64,000 nt of DNA from an uncultured Clostridia bacterium (GCA_947038565.1 CAMQWP010000002.1:62001-126000), one strand, 5' to 3'. Shown: positions 25,689-35,479, numbered from the stretch's first letter. The notes: generated by a model from the letters alone, not told the origin. A program made the numbers and translations.

Positions 25689-27575
25689 ATGAATGAGAAC
25701 AACGAGAATGTAGAATTGTCAACAGACATCCCTACATCAGATAACTCGCAGAGTGCAGATAATAATATAAGCACTTCTAGCGATGAAACACAATGCGAAA
25801 ATAATTTTTCAAATGATAGTGTGCAAAATCAGAATGAAGATACTTCGTACTACTTAGAAAGTGATGGAAAGCTAAAAAAGAACTTCAAAAAGCTTAAAAA
25901 ATACTGGAAAGTACCAGCGGAAGGTAGATATATGCCTATTAAGGAAATAGCTGCATATGGTGTTGGCGGTATGGGAATACAGTTTTTTATATCTTATATT
26001 TCCCTTGCTTTTGGTGCGTCAATGCTACAGATCATTTACGGTTTGACAGCATTCCATGCAACTACTATCACTATCATCGTAGCACTTATAAACCTTGTAA
26101 TAATGCCTTTCTTATATGGAAAGTTCGATACTGTAGAGTCAAAACGAGGAAAATTTAGGACGTTTATAGGAATACTTGCACCTATTCTAGCTGCATTTAT
26201 AATGGTAGCGTCATTTGTACCTCAGTTCGATGCACAAGGAAAGATGATATATGCTTACCTTACTGTAATCCCTACACTTTTGCTATCTGGTATGATACAA
26301 AACATTTATACTATTATGCCGGCAGCACTTACGCCTAACTCACAAGAGCGTTCAGACATGTTGAGCCCTGCTTCACTTATCTACTCTCTTTCTCCGACTG
26401 TACTGAACTTTATATTTAACCCTATCCGTGGTATATTCCAAAAGATGGGTAAAGAGTATTTAGCATTCAGAATAATGGGTATAGTTTTTGCAATATTAGG
26501 ACTATTTTTAACATTTATCATTGTTAAATGGACTAAAGAAAAAGTATTCGTAACACAAAAGAAAGCAGAGAAAATCGACACAATCAAATGCCTTAAAGAA
26601 ATCGGAAAGAATAAAGCATTCGTATTACTTACATTATTTAATGTCCTAGGGCCGCTTAAGATATTGTTTGATACAAATATGGTATATTTATTCGATTACA
26701 GATTTAGTGCTGAAACTGGCACAGGCAATATATTATCATCACTTATAGGACTAACTGGCGAGTTTGCAACTATTTCAATGATAGCAATTCCATTTATCCT
26801 TAGAAAACTTAAAAAGCGTGATATTCTAATCGGTGTAAATCTAATAAACGGAATTTTATTACTAATACTAGCAGCAGTCGGATTTGAACAAATACCTATC
26901 GGAATACCAACAATGGCTGTTACATTCATTCTTAAATCAATAATGATGTTTAATGTAGGAATGGTGGTAGTAATAATGCCTTCTATAACTTGCGAACTAT
27001 ACGATCAACAACAAGTTATATCAGGAGATAGACTTGTAGGACTGATGAGTACCGTTACGGGCTATGTCGCAATAATTGGAGTTGGACTTACTCTAGTCCC
27101 TGCACTTATTCAAGGCGCTATTGGCTTCAACCCTGGCTTACCTGAGTTTAGACCAGGTGACGCGGCATATAACCCGGACCTTGCAGTCGGACTTGCTACG
27201 AAATGGCTAACTATCACAGCATGGATTGGCGGAGGAACTACTCTGCTTGGAACTATACCTCTATTCTTCTACAAACTTACCGAAGAAAAACATAAACAAA
27301 TTATTGAAGAACTGAAATTACAAGCTGCAGACTATCAGTTAGAGACTGGCGAAGTTCATGCTGACGGTATTGATGTTTTGCATAATGCTGTATATGACGA
27401 AAACGGTAATGTTATTGAAGTAATCACACTAACAGAAGAAGATATACATCATGAGTTATTACAAGATAATGATGAAATATCTTCGCAAGAATTAATTAAT
27501 GAATTATCTGAAGAAACAGCTGAAGAATTAATTTCTACTGATGATAAAGACAATGAAAGTAATGAAAAATTATAA
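25689..27575 (+). CDS. MFS transporter, GPH (glycoside-pentoside-hexuronide) type
   Basis: A protein of 628 residues. The first 80 residues are hydrophilic, acidic and Ser/Asn-rich and end in a basic KKNFKKLKKYWK stretch. The membrane core begins at AYGVGGMGIQFF and carries about twelve helices, with the GKFDTVESKRGKFR loop after the second or third helix that is typical of MFS_2/GPH sugar:cation symporters. The C-terminal 90 residues are again acidic and probably cytoplasmic. The core is of normal size, but the two tails make the protein longer than most relatives. The substrate is unknown; Na+- or H+-linked sugar uptake is likely. ggagg precedes the ATG. Confidence 0.85.
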   Translation: MNENNENVELSTDIPTSDNSQSADNNISTSSDETQCENNFSNDSVQNQNEDTSYYLESDGKLKKNFKKLKKYWKVPAEGRYMPIKEIAAYGVGGMGIQFFISYISLAFGASMLQIIYGLTAFHATTITIIVALINLVIMPFLYGKFDTVESKRGKFRTFIGILAPILAAFIMVASFVPQFDAQGKMIYAYLTVIPTLLLSGMIQNIYTIMPAALTPNSQERSDMLSPASLIYSLSPTVLNFIFNPIRGIFQKMGKEYLAFRIMGIVFAILGLFLTFIIVKWTKEKVFVTQKKAEKIDTIKCLKEIGKNKAFVLLTLFNVLGPLKILFDTNMVYLFDYRFSAETGTGNILSSLIGLTGEFATISMIAIPFILRKLKKRDILIGVNLINGILLLILAAVGFEQIPIGIPTMAVTFILKSIMMFNVGMVVVIMPSITCELYDQQQVISGDRLVGLMSTVTGYVAIIGVGLTLVPALIQGAIGFNPGLPEFRPGDAAYNPDLAVGLATKWLTITAWIGGGTTLLGTIPLFFYKLTEEKHKQIIEELKLQAADYQLETGEVHADGIDVLHNAVYDENGNVIEVITLTEEDIHHELLQDNDEISSQELINELSEETAEELISTDDKDNESNEKL

Positions 27576-27646
27576 TAAATGTTAATATTACTTCTAATAA
27601 TGACACAATAAATTATTATAAATTTCAAAATACATTTAATAATCAA

Positions 27647-27678
27647 AATACAGGCAAGAGATTACTCTTGCCTGTATT
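27647..27678. terminator. Bidirectional terminator between the transporter and divIVA-like genes
   Basis: A perfect 14-bp stem (27647-27660 with 27665-27678) and atta loop lie between two convergent genes and are followed by T residues on the plus strand and T-rich sequence on the minus strand. Confidence 0.85.
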
Positions 27679-27693
27679 TTTAATGTAATTATA

Positions 27694-28422
27694 TTAAGCT
27701 AACCCTAATTTTTTACATAATTCTTCAAATTCAGGGTTATTTATTATATCTTCTATCTCAGATGGCACACTGTCATCACTATGTTTGACTAGATCATCAT
27801 TCTTGGTTTTAACGGCTTGTTTTCTTTTTGCGACTGGTTTTACTATAGCAGTTTTTACATCACTTTGTACAGTTTCATCACTTATATGGTTCAATTCACC
27901 TTCAAAAGGAGACTTAATATCAGTATTGCATTTTAATTTACATAATATTCGTCCTGCCTCGCTACGATACTGTTTCTCCGCGTCCGAATTAACTTCGCTC
28001 ATATTAAATGATATACCACTACAAATGCTTTCTGCAAGCTCTGCCGCCAAGCAATCAAGCACTCCTATAACTTCACCTTTACTTTCAGTTATTTCACACC
28101 TATCTTTAACGCTATCACAGTAATTTATCCATTTGTCTCGAAACACCTTTACACGTTCTAACTCGAGTTCATATCGCATTTTTGCAATATATTCCATCTC
28201 TTGTGCTTTATCAAGAGCAGTAATCAATGCGTTATTGACATTAGCCTCTCGACCCTTGTATTGCACAAGCTGACCTTTAAGCGAATTATTCTCAGCGAGC
28301 AGATCCTCTATCCTAAGACTTTTTTCTTGCAAGCATTTTTTTTCACTTACTGCCAGTTTATTCAGATATCCATCTACCTCCGACACCTGATAACCTTTTT
28401 TTACTATATTAAATCTTGACAT
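27694..28422 (-). CDS. DivIVA-domain protein
   Basis: A protein of 242 residues. The N-terminus MSRFNIVKKGYQVSEVDGYLNKL matches the DivIVA lipid-binding start (F-x-x-x-x-x-G-Y-x-x-x-x-V-D-x-Y), followed by a coiled coil of about 80 residues. The C-terminal half, after about residue 165, is Lys/Ser/Asp-rich and not clearly structured. DivIVA-like proteins bind curved membrane and organise division or sporulation poles. It lies outside the dcw cluster and has no partner gene. gagg precedes the ATG. Confidence 0.85.
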   Translation of the reverse strand: MSRFNIVKKGYQVSEVDGYLNKLAVSEKKCLQEKSLRIEDLLAENNSLKGQLVQYKGREANVNNALITALDKAQEMEYIAKMRYELELERVKVFRDKWINYCDSVKDRCEITESKGEVIGVLDCLAAELAESICSGISFNMSEVNSDAEKQYRSEAGRILCKLKCNTDIKSPFEGELNHISDETVQSDVKTAIVKPVAKRKQAVKTKNDDLVKHSDDSVPSEIEDIINNPEFEELCKKLGLA

Positions 28423-28500
28423 AACTCAGTCCTCCACAAACATTATAACACGCTTTACAAGTCGAAAAATGTCAATTTTGAACATAATTTATCAAAAAAT

Positions 28501-28524
28501 ATCGAATGCTATATTGCATTCGAT
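28501..28524 (-). terminator. Terminator of the lgt operon
   Basis: A perfect 9-bp stem (28501-28509 with 28516-28524), followed on the minus strand by six T residues, 33 bases past the stop of the last gene. Confidence 0.85.
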
Positions 28525-28556
28525 ATTTTAGTATGTTTTATTATTTTAGTCAATTA

Positions 28557-29237
28557 TTAGTTTTTGTTTATCTCGTCAGCAATTTCAGTGATTTGTAATA
28601 TTTCATCACTTTTACCGACAGTACTATCATTATCTTCATTTAATGAAGAATTATCTAAACTATCGTTTATATTGTCATTTTCTTTATTATCCTTCTTTGT
28701 AGGCTGTACGTAATGATCATGTGATTGCTCGTCTTTCGTATTCTTCTTAACATCAATCAACGTGAATACCACATACACAATACCGATTAAAATAATAACT
28801 ATCGGTATAACTATCGTCCATACATTAAGAATTGTACTGATCAGTATAATCGTACTAGACACAATAAGAACTAGCCCTAACCTTACGGCTTTAGTAGACC
28901 ATTTGCAAATAATATCAGCCATTACAAGTCCAATACCAATAAATAAAGGTACAATAAATATAATATCATATATTGATATACTAGGTGCTTTAAAAGGGAG
29001 TGATATACATAAATAAATACTCGCTAAAAGCATAGTTATAACATAAAAGATAGGTGATTTTTTTGTAATCGCAATAGCAAGCGATGACGCTGTAAAGTAC
29101 AGTATTAAGATAGTATACCAAGGAGTAAAAAACTCATCGATAAACTTTACATCTAATTGGTCAAGGAGCAAAACCAAACCAGAAACTATTAATATAATAG
29201 ATAATGATAGGCTTAAAACTTTATCTTTAATCTTCAT
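28557..29237 (-). CDS. Multi-spanning membrane protein, hypothetical
   Basis: A protein of 226 residues with about seven short hydrophobic segments packed into the first 165 residues, arranged as closely spaced helical pairs, and a hydrophilic acidic tail rich in Asn, Asp and Ser. I do not recognise a family; the paired helices resemble small stress-membrane proteins of the LiaF/DUF5668 kind, but no conserved motif decides it. Its ATG overlaps the end of lgt by 11 bases with aaaggtg upstream, so it is translationally coupled to lgt. Confidence 0.7.
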   Translation of the reverse strand: MKIKDKVLSLSLSIILIVSGLVLLLDQLDVKFIDEFFTPWYTILILYFTASSLAIAITKKSPIFYVITMLLASIYLCISLPFKAPSISIYDIIFIVPLFIGIGLVMADIICKWSTKAVRLGLVLIVSSTIILISTILNVWTIVIPIVIILIGIVYVVFTLIDVKKNTKDEQSHDHYVQPTKKDNKENDNINDSLDNSSLNEDNDSTVGKSDEILQITEIADEINKN

Positions 29238-30186
29238 TATTCACCTTTTCATCAATAATATTATTATCATCATTTAATACACTTTCTTCGATATCATTAA
29301 TTTCAGTATTTTCGATTTGAATGTCATCTTCTTCTACAAAAGCAGGAGGATCATATACTACACTGAAGTGGCGATCGTACATTTTAGTTGTCTCTAGTTT
29401 TATATAGCCTAATTGTATTAAAACTAGTAACACTAATCCAACCGGAGCTAAAATATAGCATATCAATTGAATAGCACCAATATTACCCCACATTAGATTG
29501 CCAACCTTCCATATCTCAAGGATACCTCTAACTAAACAATACCAGAACACGTATAAAGCTGCGACAGCACCGACTTTAAGTTTTTCTTTTAGCGTCAACA
29601 TCAATGTGATGATTCCAGCAAATCCAACAAGATTGATCATCATCTCATAGAACGGAATACTAGCATGCCAAGTACCATTAATTAGCATTGCAAACGGGAA
29701 AGTTTGAAAGAATTCATTAGTAATTTCTACGCCGTAAAGCTCACTATTGACGATATTACCCCATCTACCTATGATTTGACCTAATAAAAGACAAGGGATA
29801 ACAATATCCAACACTCTAAAAATAGATTTTTTATACATTCGACAAGCGATATATATACCGAGTGCACCCGCTGGGATACCACCAATAATACTAAGACCAC
29901 CTTCAGAAATAGAAACTGCACGCAACAATCCGTCCCACGTAACAAAATAATCATAATCACTAGCGCGAGGCACGACATAAATAAGTCTAGCACCGACAAT
30001 AGCGAATATTATTGCGAGTAGAAACATTGTAAGCGAGAAATCCACCTCAATTTTTTTAAGTTTGGCAAGGTATAAAAACAAGCAAAACGCAACAACCATA
30101 CCAGTAGTCAAGATAACACCATACCAGTGTATCTCCATACCGAATATTTCAAAAGTATTATTAATAACACTCAAAATCGTATTCAT
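29227..30186 (-). CDS. lgt: Prolipoprotein diacylglyceryl transferase Lgt
   Basis: A protein of 319 residues with about seven membrane helices that transfers diacylglyceryl from phosphatidylglycerol to the lipobox cysteine. It has the N-terminal HWYGVILTTG block, the GGLSIIGGIPAG block near residue 96, the signature GRWGNIVNSELYG near 138, and RGILEIWK near 240. The histidine usually found in the GG-x-x-x-HGG position is isoleucine here (about I101). A 75-residue acidic tail extends the C-terminus. The ATG at 30186 follows gaggag; a GTG two codons earlier is inside that site. At least one lipoprotein substrate is encoded nearby (33505-34506). Confidence 0.93.
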   Translation of the reverse strand: MNTILSVINNTFEIFGMEIHWYGVILTTGMVVAFCLFLYLAKLKKIEVDFSLTMFLLAIIFAIVGARLIYVVPRASDYDYFVTWDGLLRAVSISEGGLSIIGGIPAGALGIYIACRMYKKSIFRVLDIVIPCLLLGQIIGRWGNIVNSELYGVEITNEFFQTFPFAMLINGTWHASIPFYEMMINLVGFAGIITLMLTLKEKLKVGAVAALYVFWYCLVRGILEIWKVGNLMWGNIGAIQLICYILAPVGLVLLVLIQLGYIKLETTKMYDRHFSVVYDPPAFVEEDDIQIENTEINDIEESVLNDDNNIIDEKVNNED

Positions 30187-30269
30187 AATCACTCCTCAAC
30201 GTATAATTACATCATTAAACTGTAATTTACACATATAAAATCAACAAATCAAGCTGTAAATCTTGATTA

Positions 30270-31556
30270 CTAAATTGCAAGCATTTTCGCACCACTATTT
30301 CTAATAGAGATGACGAAAACATTATCACTACCGAATACTTTAGATAATGTATCTACCATATCAGTTGTGTAATTTTTTGGAACATACGCAATCATAGTAC
30401 CAGCAAAACCACCACCATGTACGCGAATACCACCGTCGCTACCACAAATACGCTTACTAAGAGCAAGAGCAAGAGGTATACGCATAGTCCTATCCGACTC
30501 AGGATAGCAATTCTGCAACAATTTATAAGAACTATCACCACTAGCATTGATCATATCTAAGAATGATGATATATTGTCTTCCCTAACCGCATGAGCTGCA
30601 ATGTCAACTCTGTCATTTTCCTCGAAGAAATGTATACCTCTTAATATAGCACGACCTGAAACCTTTGCTTGAAGATCGGGAATATCATTATAAAAAGTAT
30701 CCTTATCACAGCTTCTAAGAGCTTTTTTGCCGTAAACATTTGCTACGTCTTCCATCTCAGAACGGATTGAAGCATATTGAGAAGTAAGTCCACAGTGATC
30801 ACCACCACAGTTGACCAAAATGATATCCACATCGTCATCAAAATGCCAGTCAATACCTTCTACTTTAGGCGAAGTATTGTCTTCAAAGTCGATATAACTT
30901 ACACCACCAATAGCGATAGCAGACTGATCTAACAGACCACAAGGCTTACCGAAATGGATAAACTCCGCATGATGAGCAGCGTATGCTTTTGTTAAAGCGT
31001 CGATCTTGCTATTATTATATAAAACATTTAAAATCTCAGCAACAAGCACTTCGAAACAAGCGGAAGAACTTACACCCGCACCTTTAAATACATCCGAAGT
31101 CGTAGTAGCATAAAAACCACCGATATTAAAACCAGCCTTTTTGAAATAAGCACAAACGCCACGCACTAAAGCCTCGCTCTTGCCATGTTCAGAAGTATTT
31201 GGATCTAGGTCATCAATATTTACGACAACTGGTGGATAACCAAGAGACGCAACAGTGATCGTATTAGCTTCCAAAGGAGTCACTAAAGCAACAGTATCAA
31301 CAGAAATTGATGCACAAAGAACTTTGCCATTATTGTGATCAGTGTGATTACCGCATACTTCTATTCTGCCCGGAGAAGAAAACGCAAGGACATTAGCATA
31401 ATCAGAACAAACGCCTGAATGTATAGAATATAAGTTCTTATACCTGCCTAGCTGATAATCAATGCCATTACTCGCACCGTACAGCCCACTACACTCATTA
31501 ATGAACTTATCATTTGAATCAAAGTTATTAAAATCATTAGAATTTAAAAATCTCAT
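30270..31556 (-). CDS. galK: Galactokinase
   Basis: A GHMP kinase of 428 residues that phosphorylates galactose at C1, the first step of the Leloir pathway. The galactokinase signature GRIEVCGNHTDHNNG lies near residue 60, the GHMP ATP loop FKGAGVSSSACFE near 160, and the C-terminal motif 3 around GGFAGTMIAYV. The ATG at 31556 follows aaggag; the in-frame extension to 31628 crosses the promoter. It is divergent from galT with back-to-back promoters. No galE or mutarotase gene is adjacent. Confidence 0.95.
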   Translation of the reverse strand: MRFLNSNDFNNFDSNDKFINECSGLYGASNGIDYQLGRYKNLYSIHSGVCSDYANVLAFSSPGRIEVCGNHTDHNNGKVLCASISVDTVALVTPLEANTITVASLGYPPVVVNIDDLDPNTSEHGKSEALVRGVCAYFKKAGFNIGGFYATTTSDVFKGAGVSSSACFEVLVAEILNVLYNNSKIDALTKAYAAHHAEFIHFGKPCGLLDQSAIAIGGVSYIDFEDNTSPKVEGIDWHFDDDVDIILVNCGGDHCGLTSQYASIRSEMEDVANVYGKKALRSCDKDTFYNDIPDLQAKVSGRAILRGIHFFEENDRVDIAAHAVREDNISSFLDMINASGDSSYKLLQNCYPESDRTMRIPLALALSKRICGSDGGIRVHGGGFAGTMIAYVPKNYTTDMVDTLSKVFGSDNVFVISIRNSGAKMLAI

Positions 31557-31599
31557 AAAATTTATCTCCTTATTATAATAAAAGTAATTTACAAAAAAT

Positions 31600-31628
31600 A
31601 TTATACCACATAACCGATAAAAATGCAA
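31600..31628 (-). promoter_or_regulatory. Promoter for galK
   Basis: On the minus strand TTGCAT (31628-31623) and TATAAT (31605-31600) are 17 bases apart, 43 bases upstream of the galK ATG. Confidence 0.75.
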
Positions 31629-31655
31629 TAACTATTATAAATCTTGTACAAATAC

Positions 31656-31684
31656 TTGATAATAATACGAAAATAATATATAAT
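31656..31684 (+). promoter_or_regulatory. Promoter for galT
   Basis: TTGATA (31656-31661) and TATAAT (31679-31684) with a 17-base spacer. Its -35 box is only 27 bases from that of the galK promoter, so one regulator could act on both. Confidence 0.8.
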
Positions 31685-31746
31685 GTAATAAATATCAACA
31701 CACTAAAAACAAATAACCGCTGTTATGGCAATATTAAGGAGACACT

Positions 31747-33270
31747 ATGACAACAAATAATGAGATCGCTCTTTGCATTGATCAGTTAGTAAAATACGCT
31801 GAACAAAATCTGGCACTTTCTACTTTTGACACTAATTATGTAAGAAATACTTTACTAGATCACTTCTGCATAACAGCCCCAAACACAGTAGAATTACCTG
31901 AGACAATCGAAATACAGTCAATAATCAACACACTTATCGCATACGGTATGGCAAATGGACTTGCGAAGTCTGATGATGTTATACTATATGAAACTAAGAT
32001 ATTTGGCATGGTGACACCATCTCCATCGGTGATAAATAACATCTTCAAAACCAAAGCTGTAACTGAAGGAATTGAGTGTGCTACAGACTGGTATTTTGAG
32101 CTAAGTAAAGCTAATAATTATGTAAGAATGGAAGATATCAACAAGAATATCATGTGGGATCATAGTGGTTCAAAAGGCAATCTTGTTGTGACTATAAACT
32201 TATCTAAGCCAGAAAAAGATCCTGCTCAAATTGCTGCTGCATTAAAAGCAAAGACTGGATATCCTGCTTGTATGTTATGTACTACTAATGTAGGATTTGC
32301 TGGCAATGCTGGACACCCTGCAAGACAGACATTAAGGATCATTCCTACTACTATAAATAACGAGGCATGGTCAATACAATACTCTCCATACCAATACTAT
32401 GACAAGCATTTAATAGCTTTATGTGACGAGCATCGCCCTATGAAAGTTAATCAAGACTGCATGACAAGACTGATTGATTTCGTAGACCAATTCCCACACT
32501 TTTTCTTAGGTTCGAATGCTGCTCTACCTATCGTAGGCGGATCAATTCTTACTCATGATCACTATCAAGGCGGAGGAAAAGGACTTCCAATGTTCGGTGC
32601 GTGCATTAAAAAGACTTACAAATCACCTATAAAAGGTACTGATATCAGCATAGTTGACTGGTACAACAGCGTAGTTAGAGTTACTTCTAAAAACAAGGCT
32701 AAAGCTATCGAAGCTGCAACATACGTATTAGATAAATGGGCTGTTTACAGCGATGAAAGCGTGGAAATCCTATGTGCTACTGACGCACAACACAACGCTA
32801 TTACTCCTATCGCAAGGTATGAGAACGGCGTATATATCATGGATATGATACTTAGAAATAACAGAACTGATGAGGCTCATCCATTCGGAATTTACCACCC
32901 TACTGAAGATCTACACAACATTAAAAAGGAAGGTATCGGTATCATCGAAGTTATGGGAACTTTTATACTCCCAGGCAGACTTGATAAAGAATTAAATGAG
33001 ATCGCTCATTACATTGACGGAACTAATGCTTTTGATTATGACACTGTTGCAAATGCATCACACCCACTAACTAATCACAAAGATATGATAAAGAGTATCA
33101 TAGAGAAAGTCGGCACAGAGAACACTAACGAGCAAGCACAATCAGCTATAAGAGATTATATCAACACTACTTGCGAGCAAATACTTGAGTGCACTGCAGT
33201 CTTTAAAAATACTGATACTGGAAGATCAGCTTTTGATAGATTTATTACTGAAGGCTTAGGTTGTAAGTAA
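31747..33270 (+). CDS. galT: UDP-glucose-hexose-1-phosphate uridylyltransferase (GalT family 2)
   Basis: A protein of 507 residues, the length of the Firmicutes type-2 GalT rather than the shorter E. coli type. It exchanges UMP between UDP-glucose and galactose-1-phosphate. The conserved GSILTHDHYQGGG active-site block lies near residue 270, with the NLSKPEKDP block near 155 and PYQYYDKH near 215. aaggagac precedes the ATG. It is divergent from galK and ends in a strong terminator. Confidence 0.95.
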   Translation: MTTNNEIALCIDQLVKYAEQNLALSTFDTNYVRNTLLDHFCITAPNTVELPETIEIQSIINTLIAYGMANGLAKSDDVILYETKIFGMVTPSPSVINNIFKTKAVTEGIECATDWYFELSKANNYVRMEDINKNIMWDHSGSKGNLVVTINLSKPEKDPAQIAAALKAKTGYPACMLCTTNVGFAGNAGHPARQTLRIIPTTINNEAWSIQYSPYQYYDKHLIALCDEHRPMKVNQDCMTRLIDFVDQFPHFFLGSNAALPIVGGSILTHDHYQGGGKGLPMFGACIKKTYKSPIKGTDISIVDWYNSVVRVTSKNKAKAIEAATYVLDKWAVYSDESVEILCATDAQHNAITPIARYENGVYIMDMILRNNRTDEAHPFGIYHPTEDLHNIKKEGIGIIEVMGTFILPGRLDKELNEIAHYIDGTNAFDYDTVANASHPLTNHKDMIKSIIEKVGTENTNEQAQSAIRDYINTTCEQILECTAVFKNTDTGRSAFDRFITEGLGCK

Positions 33271-33320
33271 AATCAGTTAATATAGCTACTAATCATAATA
33301 TAAATAAACTTATATATAAC

Positions 33321-33357
33321 AATATCCCCTTATAGCACATTGCTATAAGGGGATATT
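33321..33357 (+). terminator. Terminator after galT
   Basis: A perfect 17-bp stem (33321-33337 with 33341-33357) and a 3-base loop; the 3' arm runs into TTTT. It could also stop minus-strand transcription from the nuclease-fold lipoprotein gene. Confidence 0.9.
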
Positions 33358-33504
33358 TTGATTTTTCATTATAATGCAATACAAATAGTTGTATTATACT
33401 TTAAAATCATATACTTATATTATATTATCAGTGATGTACATGCTACATATACAATCTATATTTATCTAGTATCTAACGCGATATTTGATTTAATGCAAAT
33501 ATTA

Positions 33505-34506
33505 TTATACAGTTTTATTATCAGCGTTAAAATCTATATCAGCATACATAAGCGGATGATCGCTTATAGACTGGAAGTAGAAGTTATGAAGTATTTCGAC
33601 TTTTACAGGTCCAGACTTGGTAGTTTCAGCATTTCTTATGAAAATATAATCCCACTGCTCACTATCAAAGTTAATATCAGCAGCAACGCCTTCTTTATCA
33701 ATATACTTACCTAACGTTAACTTCTGCACATTATCAAATGAGTCTTTAACATTACTAGATTTAGAAAGTTCAAGATATAGTTTATACATTTCAGCTTGCT
33801 GATAAGATTCTTCACCTTCTAAAATATCCTCTCTAAACATATTGAAGTCGCCAGTCTGATAAACTGGTACTTTATAAGTGTCTATCAGATACTGAACATG
33901 GTCAGCCATTTGATTAGCTTGAGAAGTAACGATATCTTTCTTACCCTCACCGAAATCCCAATGCGTAGAAGTAACTATAAATTTTTCTTTTGTTGCTTTT
34001 GTTTCAAACAACCCCCAAGAAATAAGTCTACAATTAGAGTTTGTATGCTCGTCATACTTTATCAAACCGCTTTCTATAAGATTAAGCGTAGTTGTATTGT
34101 ACATGATATTAGTCCATTTGCTTGATTTTTTATGCAATAAAGCATAATCTTTCATTACATAATCCCCGTTTACATCTTCAACTTTAGCCAACTTTTTAAT
34201 CCAGTCACCACAAAACTCTTGAAGTCCTACAACGTCAGGCGCATAATGAATCATTGCCTCAGCAAATAACTGTGCACGTGGCTCTACAGGCATTCCACCA
34301 TAACCGCCCTCAACATGAACTAAGGTATTTGCAGTCATTATTCGAACATCCGTACTCTCACTTCGGCTATTATCATACGTCCTCATCTCTTGAAATACTC
34401 TATCAGGATAATAATCATTACGATAATTATCACCACAAGAAGTTAAAATAGTCATACCTAGAACGCTTACTAAACACGCACTGATACATAATAAAAATTT
34501 TTTCAT
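33505..34506 (-). CDS. Secreted lipoprotein with endonuclease/exonuclease/phosphatase fold
   Basis: A protein of 333 residues. An N-terminal signal with the lipobox LTSC at residues 21-24 predicts a membrane-anchored extracellular lipoprotein. The rest shows all EEP (DNase I-like) catalytic blocks in order: VVGLQEF near residue 95, TSTHWDFGEG near 182, TGDFNMF near 217, DYIFIRN and SDHPLMY near the C-terminus. Possible substrates are extracellular nucleic acids, phospholipids or sugar phosphates; the sequence does not decide. gaggg precedes the ATG and a good promoter lies upstream. Confidence 0.9.
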   Translation of the reverse strand: MKKFLLCISACLVSVLGMTILTSCGDNYRNDYYPDRVFQEMRTYDNSRSESTDVRIMTANTLVHVEGGYGGMPVEPRAQLFAEAMIHYAPDVVGLQEFCGDWIKKLAKVEDVNGDYVMKDYALLHKKSSKWTNIMYNTTTLNLIESGLIKYDEHTNSNCRLISWGLFETKATKEKFIVTSTHWDFGEGKKDIVTSQANQMADHVQYLIDTYKVPVYQTGDFNMFREDILEGEESYQQAEMYKLYLELSKSSNVKDSFDNVQKLTLGKYIDKEGVAADINFDSEQWDYIFIRNAETTKSGPVKVEILHNFYFQSISDHPLMYADIDFNADNKTV

Positions 34507-34536
34507 AAATCCCTCTCATTGTTATATTATAATATA

Positions 34537-34565
34537 ATTATACTACACATAATATATTAATGCAA
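34537..34565 (-). promoter_or_regulatory. Promoter for the EEP lipoprotein gene
   Basis: On the minus strand TTGCAT (34565-34560) and TATAAT (34542-34537), 17 bases apart, 30 bases before the start codon. Confidence 0.7.
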
Positions 34566-34659
34566 TAAGGATAGTTAATATTCACAATGTAAAAAATGCT
34601 TTATAATATGTAAATTATATTATACTAGTGTATCTTAATTGATTTTTGACAAATTCTAA

Positions 34660-35382
34660 TCACTTACCGTATCTCATCGGTAATACTCTTTTATGCTCAG
34701 TTACACTATGTGCTCTAGCTATCTTATCCGAATTATCACTTTGCCCAGTCTTAATGTACGCGTCAATTTCAGGATAAGTAACTCCCATATCTATCTCATC
34801 AGTTTGACCTTCGTATAGACCAGCACTAGGCTTTTTGTCAACTATATTAGCAGGACAATTTAGGTATCTTAACATACCATACACATCCTCTACACATAGA
34901 TCAATAATAGGATTGAAATCGTATGCACCGTCACCCCATTTTGTAAAATACCCCATGTATGTTTCACTAGCATTGCCAGTTCCAGCTACGAGATAATTTT
35001 TACTTTGCGCAAGTGCGTATATGACTGTCATTCTTAGTCTTGGATTTATATTATGATAAGCCATAGGGATATCATTATTTATATGCTCTCCAAGTACATT
35101 TCTCAATGCTTTTTTGCATTCAGTTACGTCTATTTCTATAGTCGGTATATCATACTCTTTTGCGATCAATAATGCATCATCTCTATCCGAACCATAATTT
35201 TGTTTTGACTCACAAGGCATAATAACAGACAGCACATTAGGGGTAGCCATCTTGCTAAGTATCTCTACTAGCGTACAGTCCTTACCGCCACTATTTCCTA
35301 AAACTATGCCACTTGCATGAGCTTTATTCAATACTTCAGTTATCCATTGCACACGTTTTTCCACTTCTACTTTATAATCCAT
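34660..35382 (-). CDS. nadE: NH3-dependent NAD+ synthetase
   Basis: A protein of 240 residues, without a glutaminase domain, which amidates deamido-NAD+ with ammonia and ATP. The PP-loop reads NSGGKDC at residues 30-36 rather than the usual SGGxDS. AGTGNASETYMGYFTKWGDGAYDFNPI near residue 136 and KPSAGLYEGQTDE near 183 are clear NadE blocks. The ATG at 35382 follows aggtg. It is the last gene of a run with hprK, the HAD phosphatase and uvrC, 97 bases after hprK. Confidence 0.93.
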   Translation of the reverse strand: MDYKVEVEKRVQWITEVLNKAHASGIVLGNSGGKDCTLVEILSKMATPNVLSVIMPCESKQNYGSDRDDALLIAKEYDIPTIEIDVTECKKALRNVLGEHINNDIPMAYHNINPRLRMTVIYALAQSKNYLVAGTGNASETYMGYFTKWGDGAYDFNPIIDLCVEDVYGMLRYLNCPANIVDKKPSAGLYEGQTDEIDMGVTYPEIDAYIKTGQSDNSDKIARAHSVTEHKRVLPMRYGK

Positions 35383-35479
35383 TTTATCACCTATTATCAT
35401 ATATTACTCTAAAATATACTACATTTAAGAGTAATTGTACTATTTTTACTATTAATTAGCTTGTTATTTAGAGTAATAA

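Noticed and set aside
33358..33714. 118-codon plus-strand frame after galT
   Set aside because: It starts right after the galT terminator, lacks a ribosome binding site and overlaps the EEP lipoprotein gene antisense.
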